A stretch of 61,855 nt of DNA. Source: Candidatus Caccoplasma merdavium (lineage in GTDB: Bacteria; Bacteroidota; Bacteroidia; Bacteroidales; UBA11471). Both the position numbers and the translations under genes were made by a program. Below, piece by piece: positions 27,435-34,252 of this stretch (its first letter is position 1; the number at the start of each line of letters is the position of its first letter). The stretch covers positions 1 through 61,855 of the forward strand of contig DVLI01000013.1 of assembly GCA_018715595.1 (NCBI GenBank), read 5' to 3'. The notes beneath the pieces are model-generated. The model was not told the origin of the DNA. It saw only the letters and a list, made by a program, of their open reading frames with translations, and searched no databases.

Positions 27435-27987
27435 ATTTGATGCGATAAATATACGAAGATAATTTTTTCCGTATGCGATGTAGGCGCACTTTTATGTTGG
27501 CTTCGGACAGTCCGGTAATGTAGGCGCAATCCTCGATGCTCTTGTTGTCGTAGTAGAAAAGGGTAATCAGGGCGCGCTCTTCGGTCGTGAGCCACGAGAG
27601 GGCGAGTTGCAGGTCCTCGATGCGTTCGTCGCGTTCTTCCTCGTCGGCGAAGTCGAAGGAGGAATCGGTGTCGGCCGGTTCCGGTGTGTTTTCGTCGGTC
27701 GGCAGGAACTCCTGCCGTTGTTTGCTTTTCCGCAGGGCACTGTTTGTCATGTTGTAGGCGATGCGGTATATCCAGGTGACGAACTGGCAATCGCCCCGGT
27801 AATTTTTCAGCGATTCGAAGGCTTTTACAAAAATATCCTGCGTGAGGTCCTCGGCATCTTCGCGGTTGGAGACAATCTGCTGCACCAACGTGAAGATGCG
27901 TTGGCCATAAGTGTCGAGAAAGTAGCCATACAGCTCGGTCTCGCCACGCAGAATGCGTTTGATGTAGGTCTGTTCCTCCGGATTCAT
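27412..27987 (-). CDS. ECF-type RNA polymerase sigma factor
   Basis: A 191-residue sigma-70 family protein. Region 2 includes REDAEDLTQDIFVKAFESL and YRGDCQFVTWIYRIAYN. An acidic linker (about residues 95-125) leads to region 4 with a helix-turn-helix (LSEANIKVRLHRIRKKL). It acts as the promoter-recognition subunit for an alternative, probably envelope-related, regulon. A promoter-like sequence upstream is repeated in mirror orientation in front of the divergent DUF6249 gene, so autoregulation is likely. The next gene overlaps its end by 23 bases. Confidence 0.93.
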   Translation of the reverse strand: MNPEEQTYIKRILRGETELYGYFLDTYGQRIFTLVQQIVSNREDAEDLTQDIFVKAFESLKNYRGDCQFVTWIYRIAYNMTNSALRKSKQRQEFLPTDENTPEPADTDSSFDFADEEERDERIEDLQLALSWLTTEERALITLFYYDNKSIEDCAYITGLSEANIKVRLHRIRKKLSSYIYRIKYGNRPLS

Positions 27988-28059
27988 CGGAATGGTCGGG
28001 CACCGAAGGAAAAGTAACCGGTGCTCGGGCTTTTAGGGGATATTTCGGCTTTTTTGATA

Positions 28060-28088
28060 TTAGACGCTGATGTAGGGAAAAGGTTACA
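28060..28088 (-). promoter_or_regulatory. ECF-type promoter of the sigma factor gene
   Basis: On the minus strand, TGTAACCTTTT (28078-28088) and GCGTCTAA (28060-28067) are 10 bases apart, which puts 16 bases between TGTAAC and CGTC. This is the -35/-10 layout of ECF sigma factors and is unlike the TAnnTTTG boxes elsewhere in the window. The leader to the ATG at 27987 is about 65 bases. Confidence 0.75.
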
Positions 28089-28118
28089 CAAAAATAGGAA
28101 GAAATTTCATACCTTTAC

Positions 28119-28147
28119 TGTAACCTTTTGAGAGCTTCTGCGTCTAA
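28119..28147 (+). promoter_or_regulatory. ECF-type promoter of the divergent DUF6249 gene
   Basis: TGTAACCTTTT (28119-28129) and GCGTCTAA (28140-28147) with the same 10-base gap as the opposing copy at 28060-28088. All 19 specified positions are identical between the two. The ATG is at 28190. Confidence 0.75.
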
Positions 28148-28189
28148 CTGAGTAGAACCAAAATTATTCATCTCATAAAAATCTGCGTT

Positions 28190-28681
28190 ATGTTTAATTT
28201 TTTGACACCTATCTTTGTGACAGCTACGATTTGCTTGACGGTATATAAGCTTTTCGAACTGTTTGTCCGTCGGAAAGAGCGGAACATGTCTGTCGAAAAA
28301 TTGTCCGAAATACCGGTCGAGAATCTGTCCGGCTTTTCCGGTCGTGTGCCCTTTATCCATGAGACGGGGTTGGGGCGCCCGTGGAGCTTTGCCGCTTTGC
28401 GCATCGGCATGTTGCTCTTTGGTATAGGCGTGGGCCTTTTGGTCGGATATTTCATTGCCGATATAAATGTCTACACCAATGAAGATGTGTTGCTTCAAGC
28501 CCGGCATCGCACCTATATCAATATGGTGAAGGAGTCGTTGCCGGTTATTTACGGTTCGTCGGTGCTTTTCTTCGGTGGCCTCTCACTGGTAGGTTCGTTC
28601 TTGATAGAACAGCAGGTGTTGCGGCAACGCGACAAAGCGGAATGCCAAAAGAAAAACGACACAATCGGTGGCGAGATTTGA
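28190..28681 (+). CDS. DUF6249-like membrane protein, probable target of the divergent ECF sigma factor
   Basis: A 163-residue inner-membrane protein with three predicted helices (about residues 3-22, 70-92, 120-140) and a basic loop KLFELFVRRKERN. The central part resembles DUF6249, a family often next to ECF sigma genes in Bacteroidales. Function unknown. It is divergent from the sigma gene and carries the same ECF-type promoter, so it is likely induced together with it. The DUF4932 gene follows after about 90 bases. Confidence 0.75.
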   Translation: MFNFLTPIFVTATICLTVYKLFELFVRRKERNMSVEKLSEIPVENLSGFSGRVPFIHETGLGRPWSFAALRIGMLLFGIGVGLLVGYFIADINVYTNEDVLLQARHRTYINMVKESLPVIYGSSVLFFGGLSLVGSFLIEQQVLRQRDKAECQKKNDTIGGEI

Positions 28682-28775
28682 TCCTTCCCGGCCGAAGAGT
28701 TGCCACCCGTGCTTACCCTCGTTGTCGCGAGTCGATGGTCAAGATTATTATGTTAGGTATAAAATGGATATAATC

Positions 28776-29858
28776 ATGAAAAAAAGTATTGCACTGTTCT
28801 GCTTGTTTGCCCTCTGCTGTTGTGGCGTGCGGGCCCAAAAAATCGAACCCCAGGTAAAGGAAGAGGTCGAGCTCATGTCGTCCTTGGCCCGGCTGGCCGG
28901 ATACAAGGAGTATAATTCTGATTATGGCCGTCGTTATACGGCCGATATCGACTCAGTTTTGGGAGAATACCGTTCGCATCAGGCGGTTGAAATGATGAAA
29001 CAGTTCCGGAACAAATATGGATTGGCGTATGACCGTGTCATGTCGATGGCCTTGCAGATTGAGTGCCGGGGCGACAGTATCATCAAACTCGATACCGGGA
29101 AGAAACGTCTTAGCCCCGTGAGTGAACAGGAAACACCCGGGTTTCTGGCCGCCCTCAACGATTTCTACCGGACCAGCCGCTTCAACGACTTTTTCCATGC
29201 TCATGCCGATGTATATGCACTCGGACTGCAAGTGTTCAACGACTCGGTTATGGCCTATTTCGACGAGGACTGGTACACCCGTTTTTACGGTACGCCTCCC
29301 GTCGAACAGTTCCGTATCGTCATAGGTTTTGCCAACGGACCACAAAATTATGGTGTCAGCCGCAAACTGGCAGACCAGCCCAAAGAGGTCTTTGCCATCA
29401 TGAACTATATGGTCAACAAAAGCGGGCAGCCTCTTTTCAACAAAAAAAGCGCGGAGCTCCTTGTTCACGAATTTTGCCATTCGTTTACCAAAATCAAAGG
29501 CGATACCGAAAAAGCGTTGGAAAAATCGGGTAAGGCTCTACGAGAATATACCCGGAGTTCGATGAAAAGGCAGGCTTATGGCCAGTGGAAAATTATCTTG
29601 GAAGAGTCGTTGGTGCGTGCCGCCACGATATGCTACCTCATAGACCATGGTTATGATGAGAAAGCTGTACGCGGAGCCATCGTGGAAGAGATGGACCTTA
29701 ATTTCTCCTGGATGCCCGAGTTGGTGCAGACGTTGCGTTATTATGAATCGCATCGCAGGAAATATCCTGCTTTTGCCTCGTTCTGGCCCGAAATCGTGAG
29801 GTTCTTCGACAATTATGTGGCCGACAGGGAAAAGCAGATAAGCAAGGCCATGAAATAA
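28776..29858 (+). CDS. DUF4932 family putative zinc metalloprotein, exported
   Basis: A 360-residue protein with a signal peptide (MKKSIALFCLFALCCCGVRAQ). The hallmark is LLVHEFCHSF near residue 230, an HExxH zinc site, followed by a downstream Glu-rich segment (ILEESLVRAATICYL) that could give the third ligand, as in gluzincin peptidases. Much of the protein is helical. Annotated elsewhere as DUF4932. Peptidase activity is inferred from the motif only. The longer frame to 28668 is rejected because the signal peptide begins at 28776 (an alternative ATG is at 28764). It may belong to the ECF operon, since no promoter is evident in the 94-base gap. Confidence 0.85.
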   Translation: MKKSIALFCLFALCCCGVRAQKIEPQVKEEVELMSSLARLAGYKEYNSDYGRRYTADIDSVLGEYRSHQAVEMMKQFRNKYGLAYDRVMSMALQIECRGDSIIKLDTGKKRLSPVSEQETPGFLAALNDFYRTSRFNDFFHAHADVYALGLQVFNDSVMAYFDEDWYTRFYGTPPVEQFRIVIGFANGPQNYGVSRKLADQPKEVFAIMNYMVNKSGQPLFNKKSAELLVHEFCHSFTKIKGDTEKALEKSGKALREYTRSSMKRQAYGQWKIILEESLVRAATICYLIDHGYDEKAVRGAIVEEMDLNFSWMPELVQTLRYYESHRRKYPAFASFWPEIVRFFDNYVADREKQISKAMK

Positions 29859-29881
29859 TGTGGCGCGTTTTGTTGGAACCA

Positions 29882-29921
29882 AACGGGGGGGCAGCAACAG
29901 CTGCCCCCCCCGTTGTTTTTT
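29882..29921. terminator. GC-rich bidirectional terminator
   Basis: Stem AACGGGGGGGCAGC with its complement, loop AACA, followed by a T run; lies between convergent genes. Confidence 0.85.
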
Positions 29922-29956
29922 CTTCAATCTCTGTTAGGACGAGAGGCTGGCGGAGG

Positions 29957-30994
29957 TTATATAATGTGCCATACGACTCTTACGGTTATCCATACGAGAG
30001 CAACCAGCCATAGAACCAGTGCGACTATTTTTACGATGCGGAGGGTTGACGGTTCTTGCGGCCACCGGCGGTTGATGAACAGGAAAATGACGGTGAGCAG
30101 TGGTACGAGCCACAATACATTGAGCATCAGGGTCGACACCCAGTCGCCGAGGGTACCCGGCGGGAGAATGCCTCGTTCGAGATGATGCATGGCGGGCCCG
30201 AAGTGGAACAGTTCGTCAAGCGCGTCCCATGCAATCGGTATGCTCATGAGCAAGGTGAGCAGGGCCAGGACGATTACCGGCAGGAGTATCAGGATACCGC
30301 ACCCGATGGCCGAGGCTTGCAGGCACCCGTTCCCATTTTGGGTCGGCAGATTGCCGCATTCAACCGATTTGGAAACATAATGGCGTATGTTTTCGGCAGT
30401 TGGCCGTATGCCCTGCATTTCGAGCCGTTGTGCGGTTGTGCGGGCTTGCGGCATGACAATCCACAAGACCAAGTAGATGATGAGGACGATTCCGCCGCTG
30501 AACAGGAAGAAGAGAACAAACAAGATGCGGGCCCAAACCGATTGTATGTCGAGGTAGGTGGCCAGTCCCGATGCCACGCCGCCGATGACCTTGTCGTCGG
30601 GGTTGCGGAACAGTTTTTTGCGAATCATGTCTTTCTCGGGATACCCTTGGCTTGCCGGCTCATTCTCGGGCTCAACGGGTTGTGCCGATTCTCCGTCCGT
30701 TTTGTTTTCGGTTGTGTCTGTTGATTCCTCGATGGTCCCGAAGTCGTCGACCTTGCCCAGTATCGACATGGCTTCTTCGACTTCACGCATCGACACGACT
30801 TGCATGCCATATCGTTTGTGCTCGTCGAAAATCTCCCACAACCGCATCTCGATGTCGTTCATCACTTCGTCGGTCGACGGGTTGTCGCCGAAATGGCGGC
30901 GCAGTTCGTCGAGATAGTTTCTCAGTACCTCGGCGGCATCGTCGTCGATGTAGCAGGCATTCCCGCCCAAATTAAAGATAGATGTCTTTTTCAT
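29957..30994 (-). CDS. PspC domain membrane protein
   Basis: A 345-residue protein. The cytoplasmic N-terminus (residues 1-90) has an acidic helical segment (NYLDELRRHFGDNPSTDEVMNDIE, split here only for description). A linker rich in Thr/Glu/Pro follows, then the PspC domain at about residues 128-190 (KLFRNPDDKVIGGVASGLA and LIIYLVLWIVMPQA), then four more helices. PspC proteins are inner-membrane components of phage-shock-type envelope stress systems. It is 25 bases downstream of a padR gene; padR-pspC pairs are common in Bacteroidota and suggest that PadR represses both. Confidence 0.9.
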   Translation of the reverse strand: MKKTSIFNLGGNACYIDDDAAEVLRNYLDELRRHFGDNPSTDEVMNDIEMRLWEIFDEHKRYGMQVVSMREVEEAMSILGKVDDFGTIEESTDTTENKTDGESAQPVEPENEPASQGYPEKDMIRKKLFRNPDDKVIGGVASGLATYLDIQSVWARILFVLFFLFSGGIVLIIYLVLWIVMPQARTTAQRLEMQGIRPTAENIRHYVSKSVECGNLPTQNGNGCLQASAIGCGILILLPVIVLALLTLLMSIPIAWDALDELFHFGPAMHHLERGILPPGTLGDWVSTLMLNVLWLVPLLTVIFLFINRRWPQEPSTLRIVKIVALVLWLVALVWITVRVVWHII

Positions 30995-31019
30995 ATGTCC
31001 TTGTGTTTTTGTTCTTGTT

Positions 31020-31349
31020 TTATGATAACCCTTTGAGGTGGTTTACGGTTTGGTTCAGACTGTTCCATGTCGCTTCCAGTTCCGAAAGGAATGTCTCTCC
31101 GTCGGGGGTGATGACGTAGTATTTGCGCGGCGGCCCCTGGGTCGACTCTTCCCATTCGTAGGTGAGCAGACCGTCGTTTTTCAGACGGGTGAGGAGGGGG
31201 TAGAGCGTCCCCTCGACGACGATGAGGTGAGCCTTTTTCAACTCATCGATGATGTCCGAGGCGTAGGCTCGTTTGCATTTGAGCAGAAGCAGGATACAGT
31301 ATTCGAGCACCCCTTTGCGCATTTGTGATTTGAGGTTTTCGCTGTTCAT
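31020..31349 (-). CDS. PadR family transcriptional repressor
   Basis: A 109-residue winged-helix protein. The PadR signature is present: KGVLEYCILLLLK, ASDIIDELKKAHLIVVEGTL, then YPLLTRLKNDGLL and GPPRKYYVITPDG. The C-terminal dimerisation helix is short. Ligand unknown. It is the first gene of the padR-pspC unit and has an inverted repeat lying over its own -33 element, so negative autoregulation is likely. Confidence 0.93.
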   Translation of the reverse strand: MNSENLKSQMRKGVLEYCILLLLKCKRAYASDIIDELKKAHLIVVEGTLYPLLTRLKNDGLLTYEWEESTQGPPRKYYVITPDGETFLSELEATWNSLNQTVNHLKGLS

Positions 31350-31376
31350 CTCTTTTTTTCTTTTTCACTACTGGGA

Positions 31377-31420
31377 CAAAAGTATATAATTATATAGTAC
31401 TATGCAATACATGGTACTAT
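31377..31420 (-). promoter_or_regulatory. padR promoter with overlapping inverted-repeat operator
   Basis: The minus-strand -7 box TACTTTTG is at 31377-31384. The -33 TTG is at 31405-31407, 20 bases away, and falls in the centre of an imperfect inverted repeat ATAGTACTATG-CAATA-CATGGTACTAT (31394-31420, one mismatch in 11-bp arms). A repressor bound there would cover the -33 element. Confidence 0.65.
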
Positions 31421-31442
31421 TATTTTTAGATAATTAACAAAT

Positions 31443-31760
31443 TGAGGGCACCATTGATTGGGTTACAGGCAGGAGACCGGTGGCGGAAAAAGGTCGGGTA
31501 ATCGGGGAATATTCTCATGACGGGGATTTGGATCTGTTTGTCCGAGGCCGGCCTTACGCGTGTGGAGTAATCGGGGCAGAGCGGAAAAATCATGTGAACG
31601 GGTATGTTTTTGAGAAGGGGCAACAGGTTTGTCAAAGGTCTGTCTTGCGCGTGTGGCGTAAGCGGGCTGGCGAAAAAGGTCGGGTAATCGGGGAATATTC
31701 TCGTGATGGGGTCTTTTGACAGTTGTCAAAGATCGGCCTGGTGGGACAGCGCAGACAGGC
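31443..31760. repeat. Degenerate tandem repeats, about 91-95 bp period
   Basis: Two copies of a 43-44 base block, GGCGgAAAAAGGTCGGG... at 31482-31525 and 31669-31711, differ at two positions and one indel. Between and after them, diverged units begin GTTTGTC at 31536 and 31627 and GTTGTC at 31722, so about four units are discernible. Shared elements include CGCGTGTGG, GTAATCGGGG and GAAAAA. No start codon, codon pattern or protein family convinces me that it is coding on either strand. It is not CRISPR-like: the repeats are too long and degenerate and there are no unique spacers of constant size. Confidence 0.6.
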
Positions 31761-31793
31761 TGGGGCACCGTCTTGCTCTCTTATATAAAAGAA

Positions 31794-31835
31794 ACGGGAT
31801 TGTGTCGGGCATTTCGGCACAATCCCGTAATAGGA
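31794..31835 (-). terminator. Terminator of pdxA
   Basis: An 11-bp stem ACGGGATTGTG/CACAATCCCGT with a loop. On the minus strand it is followed by TTTCTTTTATA. Confidence 0.8.
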
Positions 31836-31850
31836 GGGGAAAAGTCGGTC

Positions 31851-32948
31851 TTAATCTTCCTGCTCGGGCGTATTGAGGTCGAGTACCTCTTTGTCGCCGC
31901 TCTTGTCGAAATATTGCTTGCGCAGCGGGTTGGCATGTTCGGCCGCGTGGTAAGCCCGATTATTGGTCACGTCGATGGCAAGGTAGAGAGCCTGTCTGAA
32001 CGACTCTTCCGAGGCTTTGTTTTGGCCGGTGATGTCGTAGGCTGTTCCGTGGGCGGGTGAGGTGCGCACGATAGGCAATCCGGCGGTGAAGTTTACGCCG
32101 TCTTCCATGGCCAGGGTTTTGAACGGGGCGAGACCTTGGTCGTGGTACATGGCCAGTACGCCGTCGAACTGGGCAAAGTGTCCCGACCCGAAAAATCCGT
32201 CGGCAGCATAGGGGCCGAAACAGAGAATGCCTTGTTGCTCGGCCTCTTTGAGGGTGGGAATGATGATGTCTTGCTCTTCGCTTCCCAGCAGGCCGTCTTC
32301 TCCGGCGTGAGGATTGAGGGAGAGCACGGCGATGCGCGGTTTCTCGATGCGGAAGTCTTCGTGCAGACTGCGGTTGAAGATGGTGAGCTTTTCGAGGATG
32401 TTCTCCCGCGTAATCATCGAGGGAACTTTCGAGAGGGGGAGGTGGGTGGTGACCAGTGCCACGCGTATGCGCTCATTGAGCAGAATCATGAGCGATTTCT
32501 GTCCGTTTCCGGTTTTTTTCTCGAAATATTCGGTGTGTCCCGGGAAGTCGAATCGGTCCGACTGTATGGTGTGTTTGTTGATGGGAGCCGTGACGATGGC
32601 GTCGATGAGTCCCGCCTGCAAATCGGCCGTGGCGGCTTCGAGGGCGAGGAAGGCGGCTTCGCCGGCTTGTGTTGTGGGCTTGGCGAGTTCCACTTTCAGT
32701 TCGTCGTCGAAACAGTTGATCATATTGATTTTTCCGGCGGCGCATTGCTCGGCCGAAGTGATGATATTGAAATTGAACGCAGGCAGGTCGAGAGCCTTGC
32801 GGTGGTAGGCGGCAACTTTCGAAGAGCCATACACGACCGGCGTGCAGAGCTCCACGATACGGGGGTCGGAGAGGGTTTTCAGAATCACTTCATAGCCTAC
32901 GCCGTTGATGTCGCCGTGCGTAATACCTATTTTCAGTTTATGTTCCAT
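31851..32948 (-). CDS. pdxA: 4-Hydroxythreonine-4-phosphate dehydrogenase
   Basis: A 365-residue enzyme of de novo pyridoxal phosphate synthesis that oxidises 4-phosphohydroxy-threonine with NAD. The N-terminus ITHGDINGVGYEVILK is typical. Metal-ligand histidines are in FPGHTEYF, MYHDQGLAPFKTL and SPAHGTAYDI. There is an insert compared with shorter homologues, as commonly seen in Bacteroidota. Transcribed in the same direction as rlmN with a 125-base gap. No strong -33/-7 pair is visible there, so cotranscription or a weak promoter are both possible. Confidence 0.96.
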   Translation of the reverse strand: MEHKLKIGITHGDINGVGYEVILKTLSDPRIVELCTPVVYGSSKVAAYHRKALDLPAFNFNIITSAEQCAAGKINMINCFDDELKVELAKPTTQAGEAAFLALEAATADLQAGLIDAIVTAPINKHTIQSDRFDFPGHTEYFEKKTGNGQKSLMILLNERIRVALVTTHLPLSKVPSMITRENILEKLTIFNRSLHEDFRIEKPRIAVLSLNPHAGEDGLLGSEEQDIIIPTLKEAEQQGILCFGPYAADGFFGSGHFAQFDGVLAMYHDQGLAPFKTLAMEDGVNFTAGLPIVRTSPAHGTAYDITGQNKASEESFRQALYLAIDVTNNRAYHAAEHANPLRKQYFDKSGDKEVLDLNTPEQED

Positions 32949-33073
32949 GTCGTTTGTTTTTATGCGGGAGGTCTTTTCCCGACAGGCTAAGGTAATTATT
33001 CTTTGTCAATAAAACAAATTTGGGGCTTTCGTGTTGTGCCGAGCGGCCTGCGTATGGCCATTTGGGAGGCAAT

Positions 33074-34105
33074 CTATTTCCTTTCGGCCTCTTTGCGGGC
33101 GGTCGACAACATGCCGCATGCCGCTTTGATGTCTTCGCCCCGTGACGCCCGTATGGTGCAGATGATGCCTTTGCGGGAGAGCGCGTCGCGGAAGGCTTCC
33201 ATTTTTTCTGTCGAGGGGCTGTGCAGGTCGACCTGCGGAATGGCGTGGAAGCGTATGAGGTTGATGCGGCAGTCGAGGCCGTGCAGCAGGTGGGCCAATT
33301 CGTTGATGTGTGCCGGTGTGTCGTTGAGCCCTTCAAATACGATGTATTCGAACGAGAGCCGGCGTTGGTGACTGAAATCGTATTGTCGCAGCAGCTCGAT
33401 GGTGGCGGCTATGGGGAAGGCTTTTTGCACGGGCATCAGTTCCTGGCGTTGGTCGGCAAATGGGTTGTGCAGGCTGATGGCGAGGTGGCATTGGCTCTCG
33501 TCGAGGAAGCGGCGCAGGTTGGGCGTGACGCCGATGGTCGAGAGGGTGATGCGCCGGGGGCTCCAAGCAAAGCCATAGTCCGAGGTGAGTATGTCGAGAG
33601 CTTTGAGCACCTCGTCGGTATTGTCGAGCGGTTCGCCCATGCCCATGAAGACGATGTTGGTGAGGTGCTCAAATTCGGGTATTGAGACAATCTGGTTGAT
33701 GATTTCGGTGGCGGTAAGATTCTTTTTGAATCCTTGTTTGCCGGTCATGCAGAAACGACAGTTCATTTTGCAGCCTACCTGTGACGAGACACAGAGCGTC
33801 GCCCGGTCGCGGTCGGGGATATAGACGGTCTCGATGTAGCTGTCGCCGGCGGCGAAGAGGTATTTTATCGTGCCGTCGTCCGACCGGTTTGCCTCGATGG
33901 GAGCCGTGTAGCCGACCTCGAAGTCGGCAGCGAGTTTCTCGCGGTTGGCTTTCGAGAGATTGGTCATTTTGTCGATGCTGTCGACACGGTTGCGATAAAG
34001 CCATGATGCGATTTGCGATGCGGCGAAGCGGGGCATGCCGTATGCGGCGGCGATGGTTTTGAGTTCTTCGGCCGTTTTGCCGGCAAGGAATTGTTTGTCT
34101 GTCAT
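33074..34105 (-). CDS. rlmN: 23S rRNA (adenine2503-C2)/tRNA methyltransferase RlmN
   Basis: A 343-residue radical SAM enzyme that methylates A2503 of 23S rRNA and A37 of some tRNAs. The radical SAM cysteines are in CKMNCRFC. VFMGMGEPLDN and RITLSTIGVTP bind SAM, and a C-terminal ACGMLSTARK carries the catalytic cysteine. The start at 34105 (MTDKQFLAGK) is supported by a TACCTTTG -7 box at 34130-34137; the longer frame to 34207 would begin upstream of the promoter. Confidence 0.96.
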   Translation of the reverse strand: MTDKQFLAGKTAEELKTIAAAYGMPRFAASQIASWLYRNRVDSIDKMTNLSKANREKLAADFEVGYTAPIEANRSDDGTIKYLFAAGDSYIETVYIPDRDRATLCVSSQVGCKMNCRFCMTGKQGFKKNLTATEIINQIVSIPEFEHLTNIVFMGMGEPLDNTDEVLKALDILTSDYGFAWSPRRITLSTIGVTPNLRRFLDESQCHLAISLHNPFADQRQELMPVQKAFPIAATIELLRQYDFSHQRRLSFEYIVFEGLNDTPAHINELAHLLHGLDCRINLIRFHAIPQVDLHSPSTEKMEAFRDALSRKGIICTIRASRGEDIKAACGMLSTARKEAERK

Positions 34106-34129
34106 TTTCGAGTAGTGGGTATTGTGGGA

Positions 34130-34137
34130 CAAAGGTA
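34130..34137 (-). promoter_or_regulatory. -7 box (TACCTTTG) of rlmN
   Basis: Minus-strand TAnnTTTG match 25 bases upstream of the chosen ATG. It excludes the longer in-frame N-terminus. Confidence 0.6.
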
Positions 34138-34196
34138 GGGATTTGTCGTGGAAAATGGGGCCGCATGCGGCATTTTCCTGCGTAGTGGGGATAAAA

Positions 34197-34227
34197 AAAC
34201 AGCGCAAAACCGAGTTTTGCGCTGTTT
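34197..34227. terminator. Terminator after the PpiD-like gene
   Basis: A 14-bp stem AAACAGCGCAAAAC/GTTTTGCGCTGTTT with a 3-base loop, followed on the minus strand by seven T. Confidence 0.9.
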
Positions 34228-34252
34228 CTTGATGTGAGTGATAAGTAGTGTA

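Noticed and set aside
31443..31760. A CRISPR array or a protein gene in the repeat cluster
   Set aside because: Units are about 93 bp, degenerate and contiguous without uniform spacers, and open frames on both strands lack family similarity and a promoter-linked start.
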